Assembly: GCA_027493945.1 (NCBI GenBank)
Contig: JAOSJU010000001.1
Location: 1,860,001-1,924,000 of the forward strand
Source: Burkholderiaceae bacterium
GTDB taxonomy: Bacteria; Pseudomonadota; Gammaproteobacteria; Burkholderiales; Burkholderiaceae_E
Reading direction: 5' to 3'
Length of the DNA stretch: 64,000 nucleotides
Shown: positions 27,849-36,876 of the stretch, piece by piece
Layout: the number at the start of each line of letters is the position of its first letter
Numbering within the stretch: the stretch's first letter is position 1
Program-made: the position numbers and the translations under genes
The notes under the pieces: generated by a model
What the model was told of the DNA's origin: nothing
Database searches by the model: none
Seen by the model: only the letters and a program-made list of their open reading frames with translations

Positions 27849-29492
27849 AGTTCGTGAACTTTTCGGCCGACACCGCGCGGGCGTCTGAACGGACCCGCCT
27901 AGGCAGGTGAAGCCGTCCGGCGTTTACACCAGCGATTCACCGGGGTCCGGAGCGCGTCCGGTGCCGCCCGAGTCGGGTTTTCGGTCATTTTCCTTCCTTT
28001 ACGCGGTGCCTGGGCCGATCGCGCACGGAGCTTGGGTGTCCGAGAACATCTTCGGCATCAGCACAATGCTGCGCATCAGGTTGTGGGCCAGCGCGAACAG
28101 CAGCGCCACGCAGCGCACCTTCGCCTGTCCGCGCACCGGCAGACGCTGCAGGCCCCGGTTGCGCGCCTGCGCGTTGACGCATTCGGCCGTCGCCGCCCTG
28201 AGCCTGTAGAGGTCCTTGGCTCGGGGCGTGGCCATCCGCTCGCGCCACTGCGCGACGGCGTCGCTATCGTCGGGCTTGCGCTCATGATTGCCCGGGCATC
28301 CACCGCCGCCGCCTTGCTCGTCTTTGTCGCCTTTGTCGGCGCGTGCCTGCGGCTTTCGGCGCGTAGACCTCGGTCTTGCCGGCAACCGCCTCGATCTGCT
28401 CGTGCGCCGGGTACCCTCCATCGACCAACCACTGATCGGGCGTGGTGCCGAAGCGCTGCTCCAGTTGCTCGACCATGGGCTCGAGCTGCGCCATGTCCGA
28501 GCCGCTCGTGCTCACCTGCACCCCCACCACCACGTGGCTGTCGCAGTCGCTGGCGAACTGCACGTTGTACGCCGGCCGGTACCCGCCGTCGGCCATCTTC
28601 ATCACGCTCGCCTGCGCGTCGCTGCTCGAGGCGCGCGCCTGCTCGATCGGCTTGCCGTTGCGCTTCTTGATCGCCTCCATCTCCGGCAAACGCGCCAGCG
28701 CCGCTTCCAGACGCTGCTCGGGCTCGCGGCGCGCCCGCTGCTGCGCGGCCGCCTTGCGCCGGCTCTCGAGCCCGGGATCCGTCTCGAGTTGATCCTTCAG
28801 CCCACGTACTCGCTCGCGCGCCCGCTCCAGGTTCTCCTGCAGACTCGCTCGACGACGAAACGACGCCGCACCCGCGCTGGCGCGAACCCGAACCCCATCC
28901 TGCGCCACCGTCGCCAGCTTCACCGCCCCGGCGCTCATCAGCATCGCCACGCTCGCGCTGAGCATCTCGTCGAGCGCCTCACCGTGCCCGACGCGAAAGT
29001 CCGACAAGCTGTGGTGGTTCACCTGCACCCCGCCACTGATCCAGCGGTACGCATCGTGCTCGAGAATCAGCCGTGACAGTTGCCGCGCACTGCCCACGCC
29101 TTCGAGCGTCGCATACAGCCACAGCGCAAACAGGATCTCCGGCGCAATCGCCGCGCGTCCCCCCGTGCCCTCGCGCGCCTCGATGCGCTCGTACATCGCG
29201 CTCAGATCCTGTCGGCGCACCCACTCCCACACGAGCCGTGCACGATGCCCCGCCGGCAGCAGCGACTCCAGGTCCATCGGGCGCAACTCCACCTGCTCGC
29301 GATTGGGCATCAGCACGCGCGCTTTGCCGCGTGCTGATGCAACCAGCTTGCTCGGCGAGCGTTCGACAGGCGCCAGCGCCTCGAACAACTCGCGCTCCCG
29401 CGGCTCGGATTCTGCTTCGTGTCTCGTGTGCATGGACACTCAACGCTGCTCAGCTCGATTCGTGCACCTGCGCGGCGAAAAATTCACAGGCT
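27849..29492 (-). mobile_element. Complete IS1182-like insertion sequence, 1644 bp, with 5-bp target duplication
   Basis: The ends are imperfect terminal inverted repeats: AGTTCGTGAACTTTTCGGCC at the left end (27849-27868) against AGCCTGTGAATTTTTCGCCG read inward from the right end (29492), 14 of 20 positions identical. The flanks carry an identical 5-base direct repeat CTCAG (27844-27848 and 29493-29497). The element contains one transposase gene on the minus strand and interrupts cytochrome b561. Intact ends and exact duplications suggest recent insertion. Confidence 0.9.
27999..29433 (-). CDS. IS1182-family transposase (one frame break)
   Basis: About 478 residues. The N-terminal region contains the IS1182 phrases SLLPAGHRARLVWEWVRR, EILFALWLYATLEGVGSARQ and WISGGVQVNHHSLSDFRV; the DDE core includes TVAQDGVRVRASAG, YNVQFASDCDSHVVVGVQVS and WLVDGGYPAHEQIE; the C-terminus has MATPRAKDLYRLRAATAECV and NAQARNRGLQRLPVRG, supplying the final glutamate. 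The frame breaks at a T run at 28354-28356 (plus strand), where one extra base separates the last third. Whether the copy is active depends on whether that base is real. ATG 29433 is chosen; GTG 29439 is an alternative. Confidence 0.9.
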
Positions 29493-29804
29493 CTCAGGCC
29501 GAGCCGAAGCAGCATCAGGGCCCCCACCAGCGCGCCGGCGTTGAAGTGCACGAGCTTCAGCAGGTCGCGGGCGGGCGCCCCCTTGGGCACGAGGCCCTTG
29601 GCCTCGATCGCGCCGTAGGCGATCGCGACCAGCAGCAGCGTCAGCCAGTGCAGGCGGATCTGCCAGCGCGAGAAGCGCGCGGGCCCACCCATCGTCGCAG
29701 CGTTCGCCATGATCGGTCCCCCGGGTCGGTGCAGATGAACCGCAGCCTGCGCCCGGAGGGCTGAACCGAAGCTGAACGTGGCCGCGCCTGCGGCCGCGCA
29801 CCCG

Positions 29805-30926
29805 TCAGGCGTCGCCCCAGACCTCGCGCGCGGTCTCGATCACCAGCGCCAGCTTCGCGCGCTGCGCGTCGACCCGGATCGCGTTGCCGTGAACGGTCGA
29901 CGAGAAGCCGCACTGCGGCGACAGGCACAGCTGGTCGAGCGGCGCGTAGCGCGCCGCCTCGTCGATGCGCCGCTTCAGGTCGTCCTTCTTCTCGAGCTCG
30001 CCCAGCTTGGTGGTCACCAGGCCGAGCACGACGATTTTGTTCTTCGGCAGGAAGCGCAGCGGCGCGAAGTCGCCCGAGCGCGCGTCGTCGTACTCGAGGA
30101 AGTAGGCGTCGACGTCCATCTCGGAAAGCAGCGCCTGCGCCACCGGCTCGTAGCCGCCCTGCGCGGCCCAGGTGCTCTTGAAGTTGCCGCGGCACAGGTG
30201 GATCGCCAGCGTCATGCCCGCCGGCTTGAAAGCGGCGACGCGGTTGATGAACTTCGCGTAACGGTGCGGCAGCTCGTCCGGGTCGTCGCCGCGCTGGCGC
30301 GCCGCCTCGCGCATCTTGTCGTCGCACAGGTAGGCGAGGTTCGTGTCGTCCATCTGCACGTAGCGGCAGCCCGCCTCGTGCAGCGAGCGCAGCTCGTCGC
30401 CGTAGGCGCGCGCCACGTCCTCGTAGAAGTCGGGCTCGAGCTCGGGATAGTGCTCGCGGCTGATGCCGGCGCGACCGCCGCGGAAATGCAGCATCGTCGG
30501 CGACGGGATCGTCACCTTCGGGGTCCGCCCGGCCGATACCCGGCTCTTCAGGTACTCGAAGTCGGCGCGCTGGATGTCCTTCGCGTGGCGCACCTTGTCG
30601 ACTACGCGGATCACCGGCGGCGCGAGCTCCTCGGTGCCGTCGGGCTTGCGCACCGTGACCGGGATGTCGGTCTTCACGCCGCCCAGCTGCTGCAGGAAGT
30701 CGATGTGGAAGTAGGTGCGCCGGAACTCGCCGTCGGTGATGCTCTTCAGGCCCACGTCCTCCTGGAACTTCACGATCTCGGCGATCGCCTTGTCCTCGAC
30801 CGCGCGCAGCTGCGCCGGCGTGATCTCGCCCCTGGCGGCCTGGTCGCGGGCATCGAGCAGGTAGCGCGGGCGAAGGAAGCTGCCGACGTGGTCGGCGCGG
30901 AAGGGTGGGGTGGTGCGGGCGGTCAT
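29805..30926 (-). CDS. MetE C-terminal-like methyltransferase (cobalamin-independent methionine synthase family)
   Basis: A 373-residue protein resembling the catalytic half of MetE (YxjG/YxjH group): FRADHVGSFLRPRYLLDAR, SITDGEFRRTYFHIDFL, YVQMDDTNLAYLCDDK, the zinc-ligand segments LAIHLCRGNF and LSPQCGFSSTVHGN. It is about half the length of full MetE and lacks the N-terminal folate domain. Members transfer methyl groups to homocysteine or related thiols from varied donors, so the substrate is uncertain. ATG 30926 is preferred over 30959 because of an AGGGA upstream. No functional partner is adjacent. Confidence 0.85.
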   Translation of the reverse strand: MTARTTPPFRADHVGSFLRPRYLLDARDQAARGEITPAQLRAVEDKAIAEIVKFQEDVGLKSITDGEFRRTYFHIDFLQQLGGVKTDIPVTVRKPDGTEELAPPVIRVVDKVRHAKDIQRADFEYLKSRVSAGRTPKVTIPSPTMLHFRGGRAGISREHYPELEPDFYEDVARAYGDELRSLHEAGCRYVQMDDTNLAYLCDDKMREAARQRGDDPDELPHRYAKFINRVAAFKPAGMTLAIHLCRGNFKSTWAAQGGYEPVAQALLSEMDVDAYFLEYDDARSGDFAPLRFLPKNKIVVLGLVTTKLGELEKKDDLKRRIDEAARYAPLDQLCLSPQCGFSSTVHGNAIRVDAQRAKLALVIETAREVWGDA

Positions 30927-31070
30927 GACGTGTTCCCTGGCATGCGCGACGGAAAGCACGAAGCCTGGCGCAAACCACCCGCGCGAGCCTCCCGCGGCCT
31001 GCCCCGGCGGCCGACGCGCCGGTACACTTGCGCGTCAGGCGCGATGGGGGCTGGGCGGAGTCCGCGAAGA

Positions 31071-32780
31071 ATGGCAGTAGCGAAGAACGGCGGACATCAT
31101 GTCTGGCGGCGGTTCGCCGTCATCGCCAGGCCATACTGGCTGTCCGAGGAGAAGTGGAAGGCACGCGGCCTGCTCGCGCTCGCGGTGCTGCTGCTGCTCG
31201 GCCAGACCGCCTTCAACGTGCTGCTCAACGAGCAGACCGGCGAGTTCACCTCGGCGCTGGCTGCCCGCGACGCCGACCGCTTCTGGGCCTCGATCCGGCA
31301 GTCGGTGGCCATCGTCGTGCTCGCGGTGCCGGCCTACGCGCTCTACTACTACGTGCGCGACACGCTGGGCATCTTCTGGCGCCGCTGGCTCACCAACCGC
31401 TTCCTCGACCGCTACTTCGCCGATCACGCGTACTACGAGCTCAACGCCGCCGGCACGATCGACAACCCCGACCAGCGGATCTCCGAGGACATCAACGCGT
31501 TCACCCAGCAGTCGCTGTACTTCCTGATGATTGCGCTCGGTGCGCTCATCCAGCTGGCCGCGTTCACCGGCGTGCTGTGGTCGATTTCCCGCGAGCTGGT
31601 CTACTTCCTGGTGGTCTACGCGATCCTCGGCACCGTGGTGACGGTGGTCGTCTTCGGCCGGGTGCTGATCGGCATCAACTTCCTGCAACTGAGGCGCGAG
31701 GCCGACTTCCGCTTCAGCCTGGTGCGCATTCGCGAGCACGCCGAAGCCATTGCGCTGCACCGCGGCGAGGAGCAGGAGTCGTTGCAGGCGAAGCAGTTCT
31801 TCGGCGCCGCGTTCGCCAACTACCGCAAGCTGCTCAGGGCGCAGCTGAACCTCAACGTGTTCCAGTACGCGTACAGCTTCCTCACGATCGTCCTGCCGAG
31901 CGCGATCATCGCGTCGCGCGTCATCTCGGGCGAGCTCGAAGTCGGCCGCGCGGTCCAGGCGGCCGGCGCGTTCGCGGCGATCCTGGGCGCGGTGGCGGTG
32001 ATCGTCGACCATTTCGAGGGGCTCAGCCGCTTCGCGGCCGGCATCGACCGCCTGGGCTCGTTCTCCAAGGTGCTCGCCGGCAAGGAAGGCGGCAAGCCCG
32101 ACTCCGCGGGACGCATCGAGTCCGTCTGGGGCCCCCACTTCGCGCTCGAGCATCTCACGCTGCTCACGCCGGGCCGCGAGCGCACGCTGATCATCGACCT
32201 GTCGGTGTCCGCCGAGCCGGGCGAGGGCCTGATGATCGTGGGCGACAGCGGCGGCGGCAAGAGCTCGCTGCTGCGCGCGATCGCCGGGCTGTGGACCGCA
32301 GGCGCGGGCCGAATCGTGCGCCCGGGTGTCGACGAGACGATGTTCCTGCCGCAACAGCCGTACATGGTGCTGGGCAGCCTGCGCAGCCAGCTGCTCTACC
32401 CCGACCACGATCGTCGCGTGCCCGACCAGGAGCTGCTGGGGCTGCTCGAGCGCGTGAATCTCGGCGACCTGGCCGGGCGCTTCGGCGGCCTGGACGCCGA
32501 ACTCGACTGGGGCAAGGTGCTGTCGATCGGCGAGCAGCAGCGCCTGGCCTTCGCGCGCGTGCTGCTGCGCCGGCCCCGATTCGTGATGCTCGACGAAGCG
32601 ACCAGCGCACTGGACGCCGGCAACGAGGAGCTCCTCTATCGCGAGCTCGCGGCGACCGCGACGACGCCGGTCAGCGTCAGCCACCACCCCGCGCTGCTGA
32701 AGTTCCACCGACAGGTGCTCGAGCTGACCGGCAGCGGCAGCTGGCGACTGCATCGCGCGCAGGACTACCGGTTCCGCTGA
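31071..32780 (+). CDS. SbmA/BacA-like ABC transporter, fused permease and ATPase
   Basis: A 569-residue ABC protein. The membrane half has about six helices with the SbmA/BacA-like sequences FNVLLNEQTGEFTSALAARD, YYYVRDTLGIFWRRWLTNRF and NPDQRISEDINAFTQQSLYF. The ATPase has Walker A VGDSGGGKSSLLRAIAG, Q-loop FLPQQPYMVLGSLRSQLLYP, signature LSIGEQQRLAFAR, Walker B RFVMLDEATSALD and the switch histidine in SVSHH. This resembles YddA-type proteins of the Rv1819c/BacA group, which import peptides or cobalamin-like solutes; direction and substrate are not shown here. ATG 31071 is chosen; 31044 is possible. Confidence 0.9.
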   Translation: MAVAKNGGHHVWRRFAVIARPYWLSEEKWKARGLLALAVLLLLGQTAFNVLLNEQTGEFTSALAARDADRFWASIRQSVAIVVLAVPAYALYYYVRDTLGIFWRRWLTNRFLDRYFADHAYYELNAAGTIDNPDQRISEDINAFTQQSLYFLMIALGALIQLAAFTGVLWSISRELVYFLVVYAILGTVVTVVVFGRVLIGINFLQLRREADFRFSLVRIREHAEAIALHRGEEQESLQAKQFFGAAFANYRKLLRAQLNLNVFQYAYSFLTIVLPSAIIASRVISGELEVGRAVQAAGAFAAILGAVAVIVDHFEGLSRFAAGIDRLGSFSKVLAGKEGGKPDSAGRIESVWGPHFALEHLTLLTPGRERTLIIDLSVSAEPGEGLMIVGDSGGGKSSLLRAIAGLWTAGAGRIVRPGVDETMFLPQQPYMVLGSLRSQLLYPDHDRRVPDQELLGLLERVNLGDLAGRFGGLDAELDWGKVLSIGEQQRLAFARVLLRRPRFVMLDEATSALDAGNEELLYRELAATATTPVSVSHHPALLKFHRQVLELTGSGSWRLHRAQDYRFR

Positions 32781-32890
32781 TCCCGCCTGCAGCGGCCCCG
32801 CGTTTGCTGCACTGCAGCTATGATCCGTAAGAATTGTCTTTGAAAAACAACAGGATAGTAATTTTTCTTAACCTGATACTAGAATGAATT

Positions 32891-33670
32891 TTGGGATGTC
32901 GATTTTCGCGACTTCATGACCGTCATCCGACCGTTGGCGCACCCCCGATCCGCGAGGCGATCATCGAAATCCGGTCGGCTCGCTGCACGCTGTCGCGCGT
33001 GACCGAATGGCGTGACTCGATCGCCGCGGAGTTCCCGCGCTCGCAGCCGTTTCGCCTTGCGTCCGAGGCGCTGGGACTGCCCGACGAGCGACGAAGCCGA
33101 ATCGACTTCAGTGCGGCGGCCGCGCAGGTCGGCTGGCGCTGCGAGAGCGCCGACGGACGCGACGTGGTCGTGGTCTGGACCGACGGGCTGTCGATGGCCG
33201 GGGTCGGCGACTACGAGGGTTGGGATCCGTTCTCGGCGCGCTACCTGGCGCTCTTCGAAACCTGGCGGCGCGTGGTCGCCCCGGCCGAGATCGAGCGCAT
33301 CGGCCTGCGTTACGTCAACGACATCCGCCTGCCGGTCACACCGTCGTTCGACTTCGACGACTACCTGACCGCCGCGCCGCGCACGCCCAAGGGGTTTCCA
33401 CAGGCATATTTCGATTTCCTGACGCATCTGCGGCTGCCCAGCGGCATCGACGACACCACGGTCGACGTGATGCAGGCCACCGATGCGAAAGGTCGCAGCG
33501 AAAGCGAGATACCCCTGATCATCGACATCGACGTGGGCAAGAACAGCCCGCTCGTCGCCGACGACAGGATCGTCGAGCGCTTGCGCGAAGCGCTGCACCA
33601 GTTGCACGAAATCAAGAACCGGGCGTTCTTCGGGATGATCACCGAGCGTCTGGCGGAGACATATCGATGA
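32891..33670 (+). CDS. TIGR04255 family protein, function unknown
   Basis: A 259-residue protein with the conserved blocks of the TIGR04255 family: APPIREAIIEIRS near the N-terminus, GWDPFSARYLALFETW, IERIGLRYVNDIRLP, IPLIIDIDVGKNS and LHEIKNRAFFGMITERLAET at the C-terminus. No enzyme motif or membrane segment is visible. It starts with TTG (32891); the first about 12 codons are poorly supported. Its stop overlaps the ATG of the next gene (ATGA), so the two are translated together. The upstream 100 bases are strikingly AT-rich. The family is sporadically distributed in bacteria. Confidence 0.75.
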   Translation: MGCRFSRLHDRHPTVGAPPIREAIIEIRSARCTLSRVTEWRDSIAAEFPRSQPFRLASEALGLPDERRSRIDFSAAAAQVGWRCESADGRDVVVVWTDGLSMAGVGDYEGWDPFSARYLALFETWRRVVAPAEIERIGLRYVNDIRLPVTPSFDFDDYLTAAPRTPKGFPQAYFDFLTHLRLPSGIDDTTVDVMQATDAKGRSESEIPLIIDIDVGKNSPLVADDRIVERLREALHQLHEIKNRAFFGMITERLAETYR

Positions 33671-34143
33671 AGATCGCCATCGTGGCGCATCGTGCCGTGC
33701 CGGCCACCGGCGCGATCGGCGTCGGCAGCGACTCGCTGCGCATGTCCCGCCAGGCCGCCGGCGCCCGCGCGCGGCTGGTCGAGAAAGGCCTGCACGAGCT
33801 CGATACGGCGCTCGGGGAGTTCGCCTGGGCTGCGGAACGGACGCTCTTCGAGTGCTTGTCCGGCTCGCCGGCGGCACTCAGGTTGATCCACTACGCGCGC
33901 GAGTTCGCGCGGCTGCTCCCGGTCAGCGTGGCCGTGCCCGCCCCGACCGCGGATGACCGGGGCCTGCTCGCGTTCGAGTGGACCGGCTCCAACGCAAGGC
34001 GTCTCGTCGTGAGCATCGCCGAAGACGGCATGCTCGTGTACCACGGCCGCCTGGGACCGCGCCGTCGCATCAGCGGGGCCGAACCCTTGTCCGGCCACCT
34101 GCCGGCTCCGATCAGACAGGCGCTTTACGACGTGATCGGCTAG
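33667..34143 (+). CDS. Unknown partner protein of TIGR04255
   Basis: A 158-residue protein without recognised domains. The N-terminal half is helical and basic (AAGARARLVEKGLHELDTAL); the C-terminal half is a beta-rich segment, LLAFEWTGSNARRLVVSIAE then DGMLVYHGRLGPRRR, ending LPAPIRQALYDVIG. The FEW...VSI..DG..VYHG pattern looks conserved-domain-like, but I cannot name it. Its ATG lies within the stop of the TIGR04255 gene. No signal peptide or membrane segment is seen. Its job is probably shared with TIGR04255, unknown. Confidence 0.7.
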   Translation: MKIAIVAHRAVPATGAIGVGSDSLRMSRQAAGARARLVEKGLHELDTALGEFAWAAERTLFECLSGSPAALRLIHYAREFARLLPVSVAVPAPTADDRGLLAFEWTGSNARRLVVSIAEDGMLVYHGRLGPRRRISGAEPLSGHLPAPIRQALYDVIG

Positions 34144-34338
34144 TGTCGTGAGTTGCATGGCCGGTGCCATGCGCCCCTTCGACCCACCGGGGAACAGGGT
34201 TTTCGAGCCCGACATATACTGCCCCCGGGTATTCGGCGAGCCGCCATCGAGCGGCTTGGCTCGCGTGCGTCCCGGGGTCGAACCCCGGCGCCGCGCCCCG
34301 GATTGCCCGCCCGCAAGCATTCAGGAAGGAGACTCCCC

Positions 34339-34746
34339 ATGTACGGACCCATCACCATCCCCTTCGGCGCGAAAATGATGTTCAACGCCGTCAAGCTCAA
34401 GCCGGGGGTGACCATCGACGACGTCGAGCTCGCGGTCGGCGAAATGTGCAATGTCGTCAAGGAGACTTACGGCGGCGACAAGGGCGGCTTCATCGGCGGC
34501 CAGGTGTTCCGCTTCTCCGGCTTCGCCTCCGAGGAAGGGTCGATGGGCAGCGCCCGCGACTCCGACCACGACGTGGCGATCGTCACCTACTGGCGCTCGT
34601 ACGACGAGCACGAGCGCTCGCATGCCGACGCGGTCTTCAAGGCCAAGTTCTCGGCGGTGGGGGCGATGTGCAGCGACAGCAAGGAACTCGGCTACGACAT
34701 GCTCTGGCAGGGCGTGCCCGAAACCGAGGGCGCCGCGACGGCCTGA
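34339..34746 (+). CDS. Conserved hypothetical protein, 135 aa
   Basis: ATG 34339 follows a strong AGGAAGGAGA ribosome-binding site. The protein (MYGPITIPFGAKMMFNAVKL, VTIDDVELAVGEMCNVVKET, HDVAIVTYWRSYDEHERSHA) has the size and alternating pattern of a dimeric alpha/beta-barrel (ABM/NIPSNAP-like) protein, where DVAIVTYWRSYDEHERSH would be the typical beta-strand and helix. That assignment is tentative. It ends seven bases before the prenyltransferase start and is probably co-transcribed with it. The 195 bases upstream contain GC-rich hairpins (around 34236-34300) and a TATACT at 34215-34220. Confidence 0.7.
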   Translation: MYGPITIPFGAKMMFNAVKLKPGVTIDDVELAVGEMCNVVKETYGGDKGGFIGGQVFRFSGFASEEGSMGSARDSDHDVAIVTYWRSYDEHERSHADAVFKAKFSAVGAMCSDSKELGYDMLWQGVPETEGAATA

Positions 34747-34753
34747 GGGCCGC

Positions 34754-35671
34754 TTGGGCGCCGCGCGCTCGCCGGCGATCTGGCTCGCGGCCACCCGGCC
34801 GCAGTTCCTGAGCGTCACCATCGTCTCGGTGCTGGTCGGCCTGGCCGGCGCCGCGGGCGGCGGCGTGCCGCCACACTGGGGCATCGGCGCGGCCACGCTG
34901 GCGGGCGCGCTGCTGGTGCACGCCGGCGCCAACCTGGTCAACGACTTCCACGATCGCGACGCCGACGCGGCCAACGACGAGCGACTGACTCCGTTCACCG
35001 GCGGCAGCCGCATGATCCAGGACGGCCTGATGCAGGCGCGCGCGGTCGCGCTCTACGGCTACGCGCTGCTCGCGGTGGCGGCCGCGCTGGGCGTCGGGCT
35101 CGCGCTGGAGGCGCGCCCGCAACTCTGGTGGATCGGTGCGCTCGGCCTGGCGCTGGCGATCGCCTACTCGGCGCCGCCGCTGCGCCTGTCGGCCCGCGGC
35201 GTCGGCGAACCGGTGATCGCCGCCGCCTGGCTGCTGGTCACGGTCGGCTCCGACATCGGGCAACGCGGCAGCTGGTCGATCGTTCCAGTGGCGGCCGGCG
35301 CGCCGATGGCGCTGCTGATCGCGGCGATCCTGCTCGCCAACGGCTTCCCCGATCGCAATGCCGATGCGGCAGCGGGCAAGCACACCCTCGTCGTGCAGCT
35401 CGGCCCGCGAGCCGCCGCGCGCGCCTACCTGGCGCTCGTCGCTGCGGCCTACCTCGTGCTGGTCGCCGCCACGGTCAGCGGCGTGCTTCCGGCAGCCGCC
35501 CTCGCCGGCCTGCTCGGCGCGCCGGCGTCGCTGTTCGCGGCGCGCCAGCTGGCGCTGAAGGGCGAGGGCGCGCCGGACCCGCGACTGCTCCCGGCGATCG
35601 GCGCCACGATCGCCGCGGCCCACCTCTACGGGCTGTCGGTGGCGGCTGCACTGCTGCTGGCGCGCGGCTGA
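34754..35671 (+). CDS. UbiA-superfamily prenyltransferase, MenA-like
   Basis: A 305-residue membrane protein with about eight helices. The first aspartate-rich motif is NLVNDFHDRDADAANDER (NDxxDxxxD) and the second NGFPDRNADAAAGKHTLVV (DxxxDxxxGKHT), both as in MenA (1,4-dihydroxy-2-naphthoate prenyltransferase). It attaches a polyprenyl chain to an aromatic acceptor in the inner membrane. No other menaquinone gene is nearby, so the acceptor is unproven. The start is TTG 34754, in frame and seven bases after the previous stop; no better start precedes the first helix. Confidence 0.85.
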   Translation: MGAARSPAIWLAATRPQFLSVTIVSVLVGLAGAAGGGVPPHWGIGAATLAGALLVHAGANLVNDFHDRDADAANDERLTPFTGGSRMIQDGLMQARAVALYGYALLAVAAALGVGLALEARPQLWWIGALGLALAIAYSAPPLRLSARGVGEPVIAAAWLLVTVGSDIGQRGSWSIVPVAAGAPMALLIAAILLANGFPDRNADAAAGKHTLVVQLGPRAAARAYLALVAAAYLVLVAATVSGVLPAAALAGLLGAPASLFAARQLALKGEGAPDPRLLPAIGATIAAAHLYGLSVAAALLLARG

Positions 35672-35690
35672 ACGCGCCGGCACGCGCCGG

Positions 35691-36779
35691 TCACCGTTGC
35701 GGCAGGCTCGCGCGCTGCGCGTCGAGGTCGGTCGACTCCTCGATCCACTCGCGCCAGACCGCCATCAGCACCGCGAGGATCACCGGTCCGATGAACAGGC
35801 CGACCAGCCCGAACGCCGCCAGCCCGCCGAGCACGCCGAACATCACCAGCAGGAACGAGACGCGCGTGGCGCTGCTGATCACCATCGGGCGCACCAGGTT
35901 GTCGACCCAGCTCACCACCAGCGTGCCCCAGAGCAGCAGGCCGATGCCGTCGAAGGTCTGGCCGTTGGCGATCAGCCAGGCGCCGACGCTTCCCCAGACG
36001 AACGGCGTGCCGAACGGCAGCAGCGCGATGACGGTGGTGATCGCGCCCAGCAGCACCGGCGCCTCCAGGCCGAACCACCAGTAGCCGATTCCCGCGACAA
36101 GCCCCTGGGCGAGTGCGGTGGCCACCAGCCCCCAGACCACTGCCATCGTCATGCTGCCCACCGCCGCCAGGTAGCGGTCGACGCGGGCACCGAGGAAACG
36201 GCGCAGCACGCGCTGCGCCTGCGCGAGCACGAGCTCGCCGTCGCGGTACAGGAAGAACACCGTGATCAGCGCGAAGCCCAGCTTCGCCGCGTTGCGGCCC
36301 AGTCCGCCGATGATCGCCAGCAACTCGGCCGCGCGCGTCTCCACCCAGCGAGCGAGCTGGTGGCGGATTGCGTCGGGATCCCCGGTGAACTGGTCGAGCA
36401 GCCCCTGCAGCCACCCGCCGAGCACGGGCATCCCGGCAATCACGTCGGGCAGCCGGTAAGGCCCCTTCGCCAGCAGCGCGGCAACCGCCGCATAGGCATC
36501 GGCCATCTCCGCGCGCAGCAGCATCGCGAGCCACAACGCCGGCAGCGCGAACGCCGCGGTGAGCAGCGCGGTCATCAGTGCAGCGGCCAGCGTGCGACGC
36601 CCGCCGAGCACGCTCCGGATCCACGCCAGCAACGGCCAGGTGGTGTAGGCGAGGATGATCGCCCACGCGACCGGCACCACGAACGGGCGCACCACCGCGT
36701 AGGTGAGCAGCAGCAGGCCGCCCAGCAGCAGCCCGAGCACCACCCGATTCGAAAGCCTCTCGGTGACCCCGTCCTTCAT
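35691..36779 (-). CDS. AI-2E/PerM family permease
   Basis: A 362-residue integral membrane protein of the AI-2 exporter/PerM family with about eight helices: an N-terminal pair (VVLGLLLGGLLLLTYAVVRP, FVVPVAWAIILAYTTWPLL), a central soluble-like region (residues about 120-190), VFFLYRDGELVLAQAQRVLR, and the C-terminal PFGTPFVWGSVGAWLI, SWVDNLVRPMVIS and FGLVGLFIGPVILAVL motifs typical of the family. Members export AI-2 or are sodium/proton antiporters; the function here is unresolved. ATG 36779 is preferred; 36824 and 36851 are alternatives. It converges with the prenyltransferase gene. Confidence 0.88.
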   Translation of the reverse strand: MKDGVTERLSNRVVLGLLLGGLLLLTYAVVRPFVVPVAWAIILAYTTWPLLAWIRSVLGGRRTLAAALMTALLTAAFALPALWLAMLLRAEMADAYAAVAALLAKGPYRLPDVIAGMPVLGGWLQGLLDQFTGDPDAIRHQLARWVETRAAELLAIIGGLGRNAAKLGFALITVFFLYRDGELVLAQAQRVLRRFLGARVDRYLAAVGSMTMAVVWGLVATALAQGLVAGIGYWWFGLEAPVLLGAITTVIALLPFGTPFVWGSVGAWLIANGQTFDGIGLLLWGTLVVSWVDNLVRPMVISSATRVSFLLVMFGVLGGLAAFGLVGLFIGPVILAVLMAVWREWIEESTDLDAQRASLPQR

Positions 36780-36876
36780 CGCGGTTCGCGAAATACCGAC
36801 CCGCGCGAGCATACCCGTATCGGGCGCGAACGGCGCCCGCCTGGCCCGCACGCCTGCCTTTCACCGCGTGCCAGTT

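Larger units (their letters stand above)
27507..29710 (-). pseudogene. Cytochrome b561-family gene split by an insertion sequence
   Basis: The 5' part (29497-29710) encodes SRWQIRLHWLTLLLVAIAYG and LLKLVHFNAGALVGALMLL; the 3' part (27507-27848) encodes ARIAHRLLYATFLALPVLG and FIVGLHAAAALFHHYVRHDS. Together they supply the four helices and haem-ligand histidines of the cytochrome b561 (CybB) family, membrane di-haem b proteins that move electrons from quinol. Removing the element and one copy of its 5-base duplication restores an open frame reading LLRLGLRLRRLDPAIVPAPP, so the gene was intact before insertion. It is very probably inactive now. Confidence 0.88.

Noticed and set aside
29778..31070. 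A long N-terminal extension of the SbmA-like ABC transporter, antisense to the MetE-like gene
   Set aside because: The family starts near ATG 31071; the upstream part has no transporter similarity and overlaps a confident gene on the other strand.
34270..34300. A tRNA-like T-arm (CCGGGGTCGAACCCCGG)
   Set aside because: No acceptor stem, D-arm or anticodon arm can be folded around it; it is more likely a GC hairpin in the leader of the gene at 34339.
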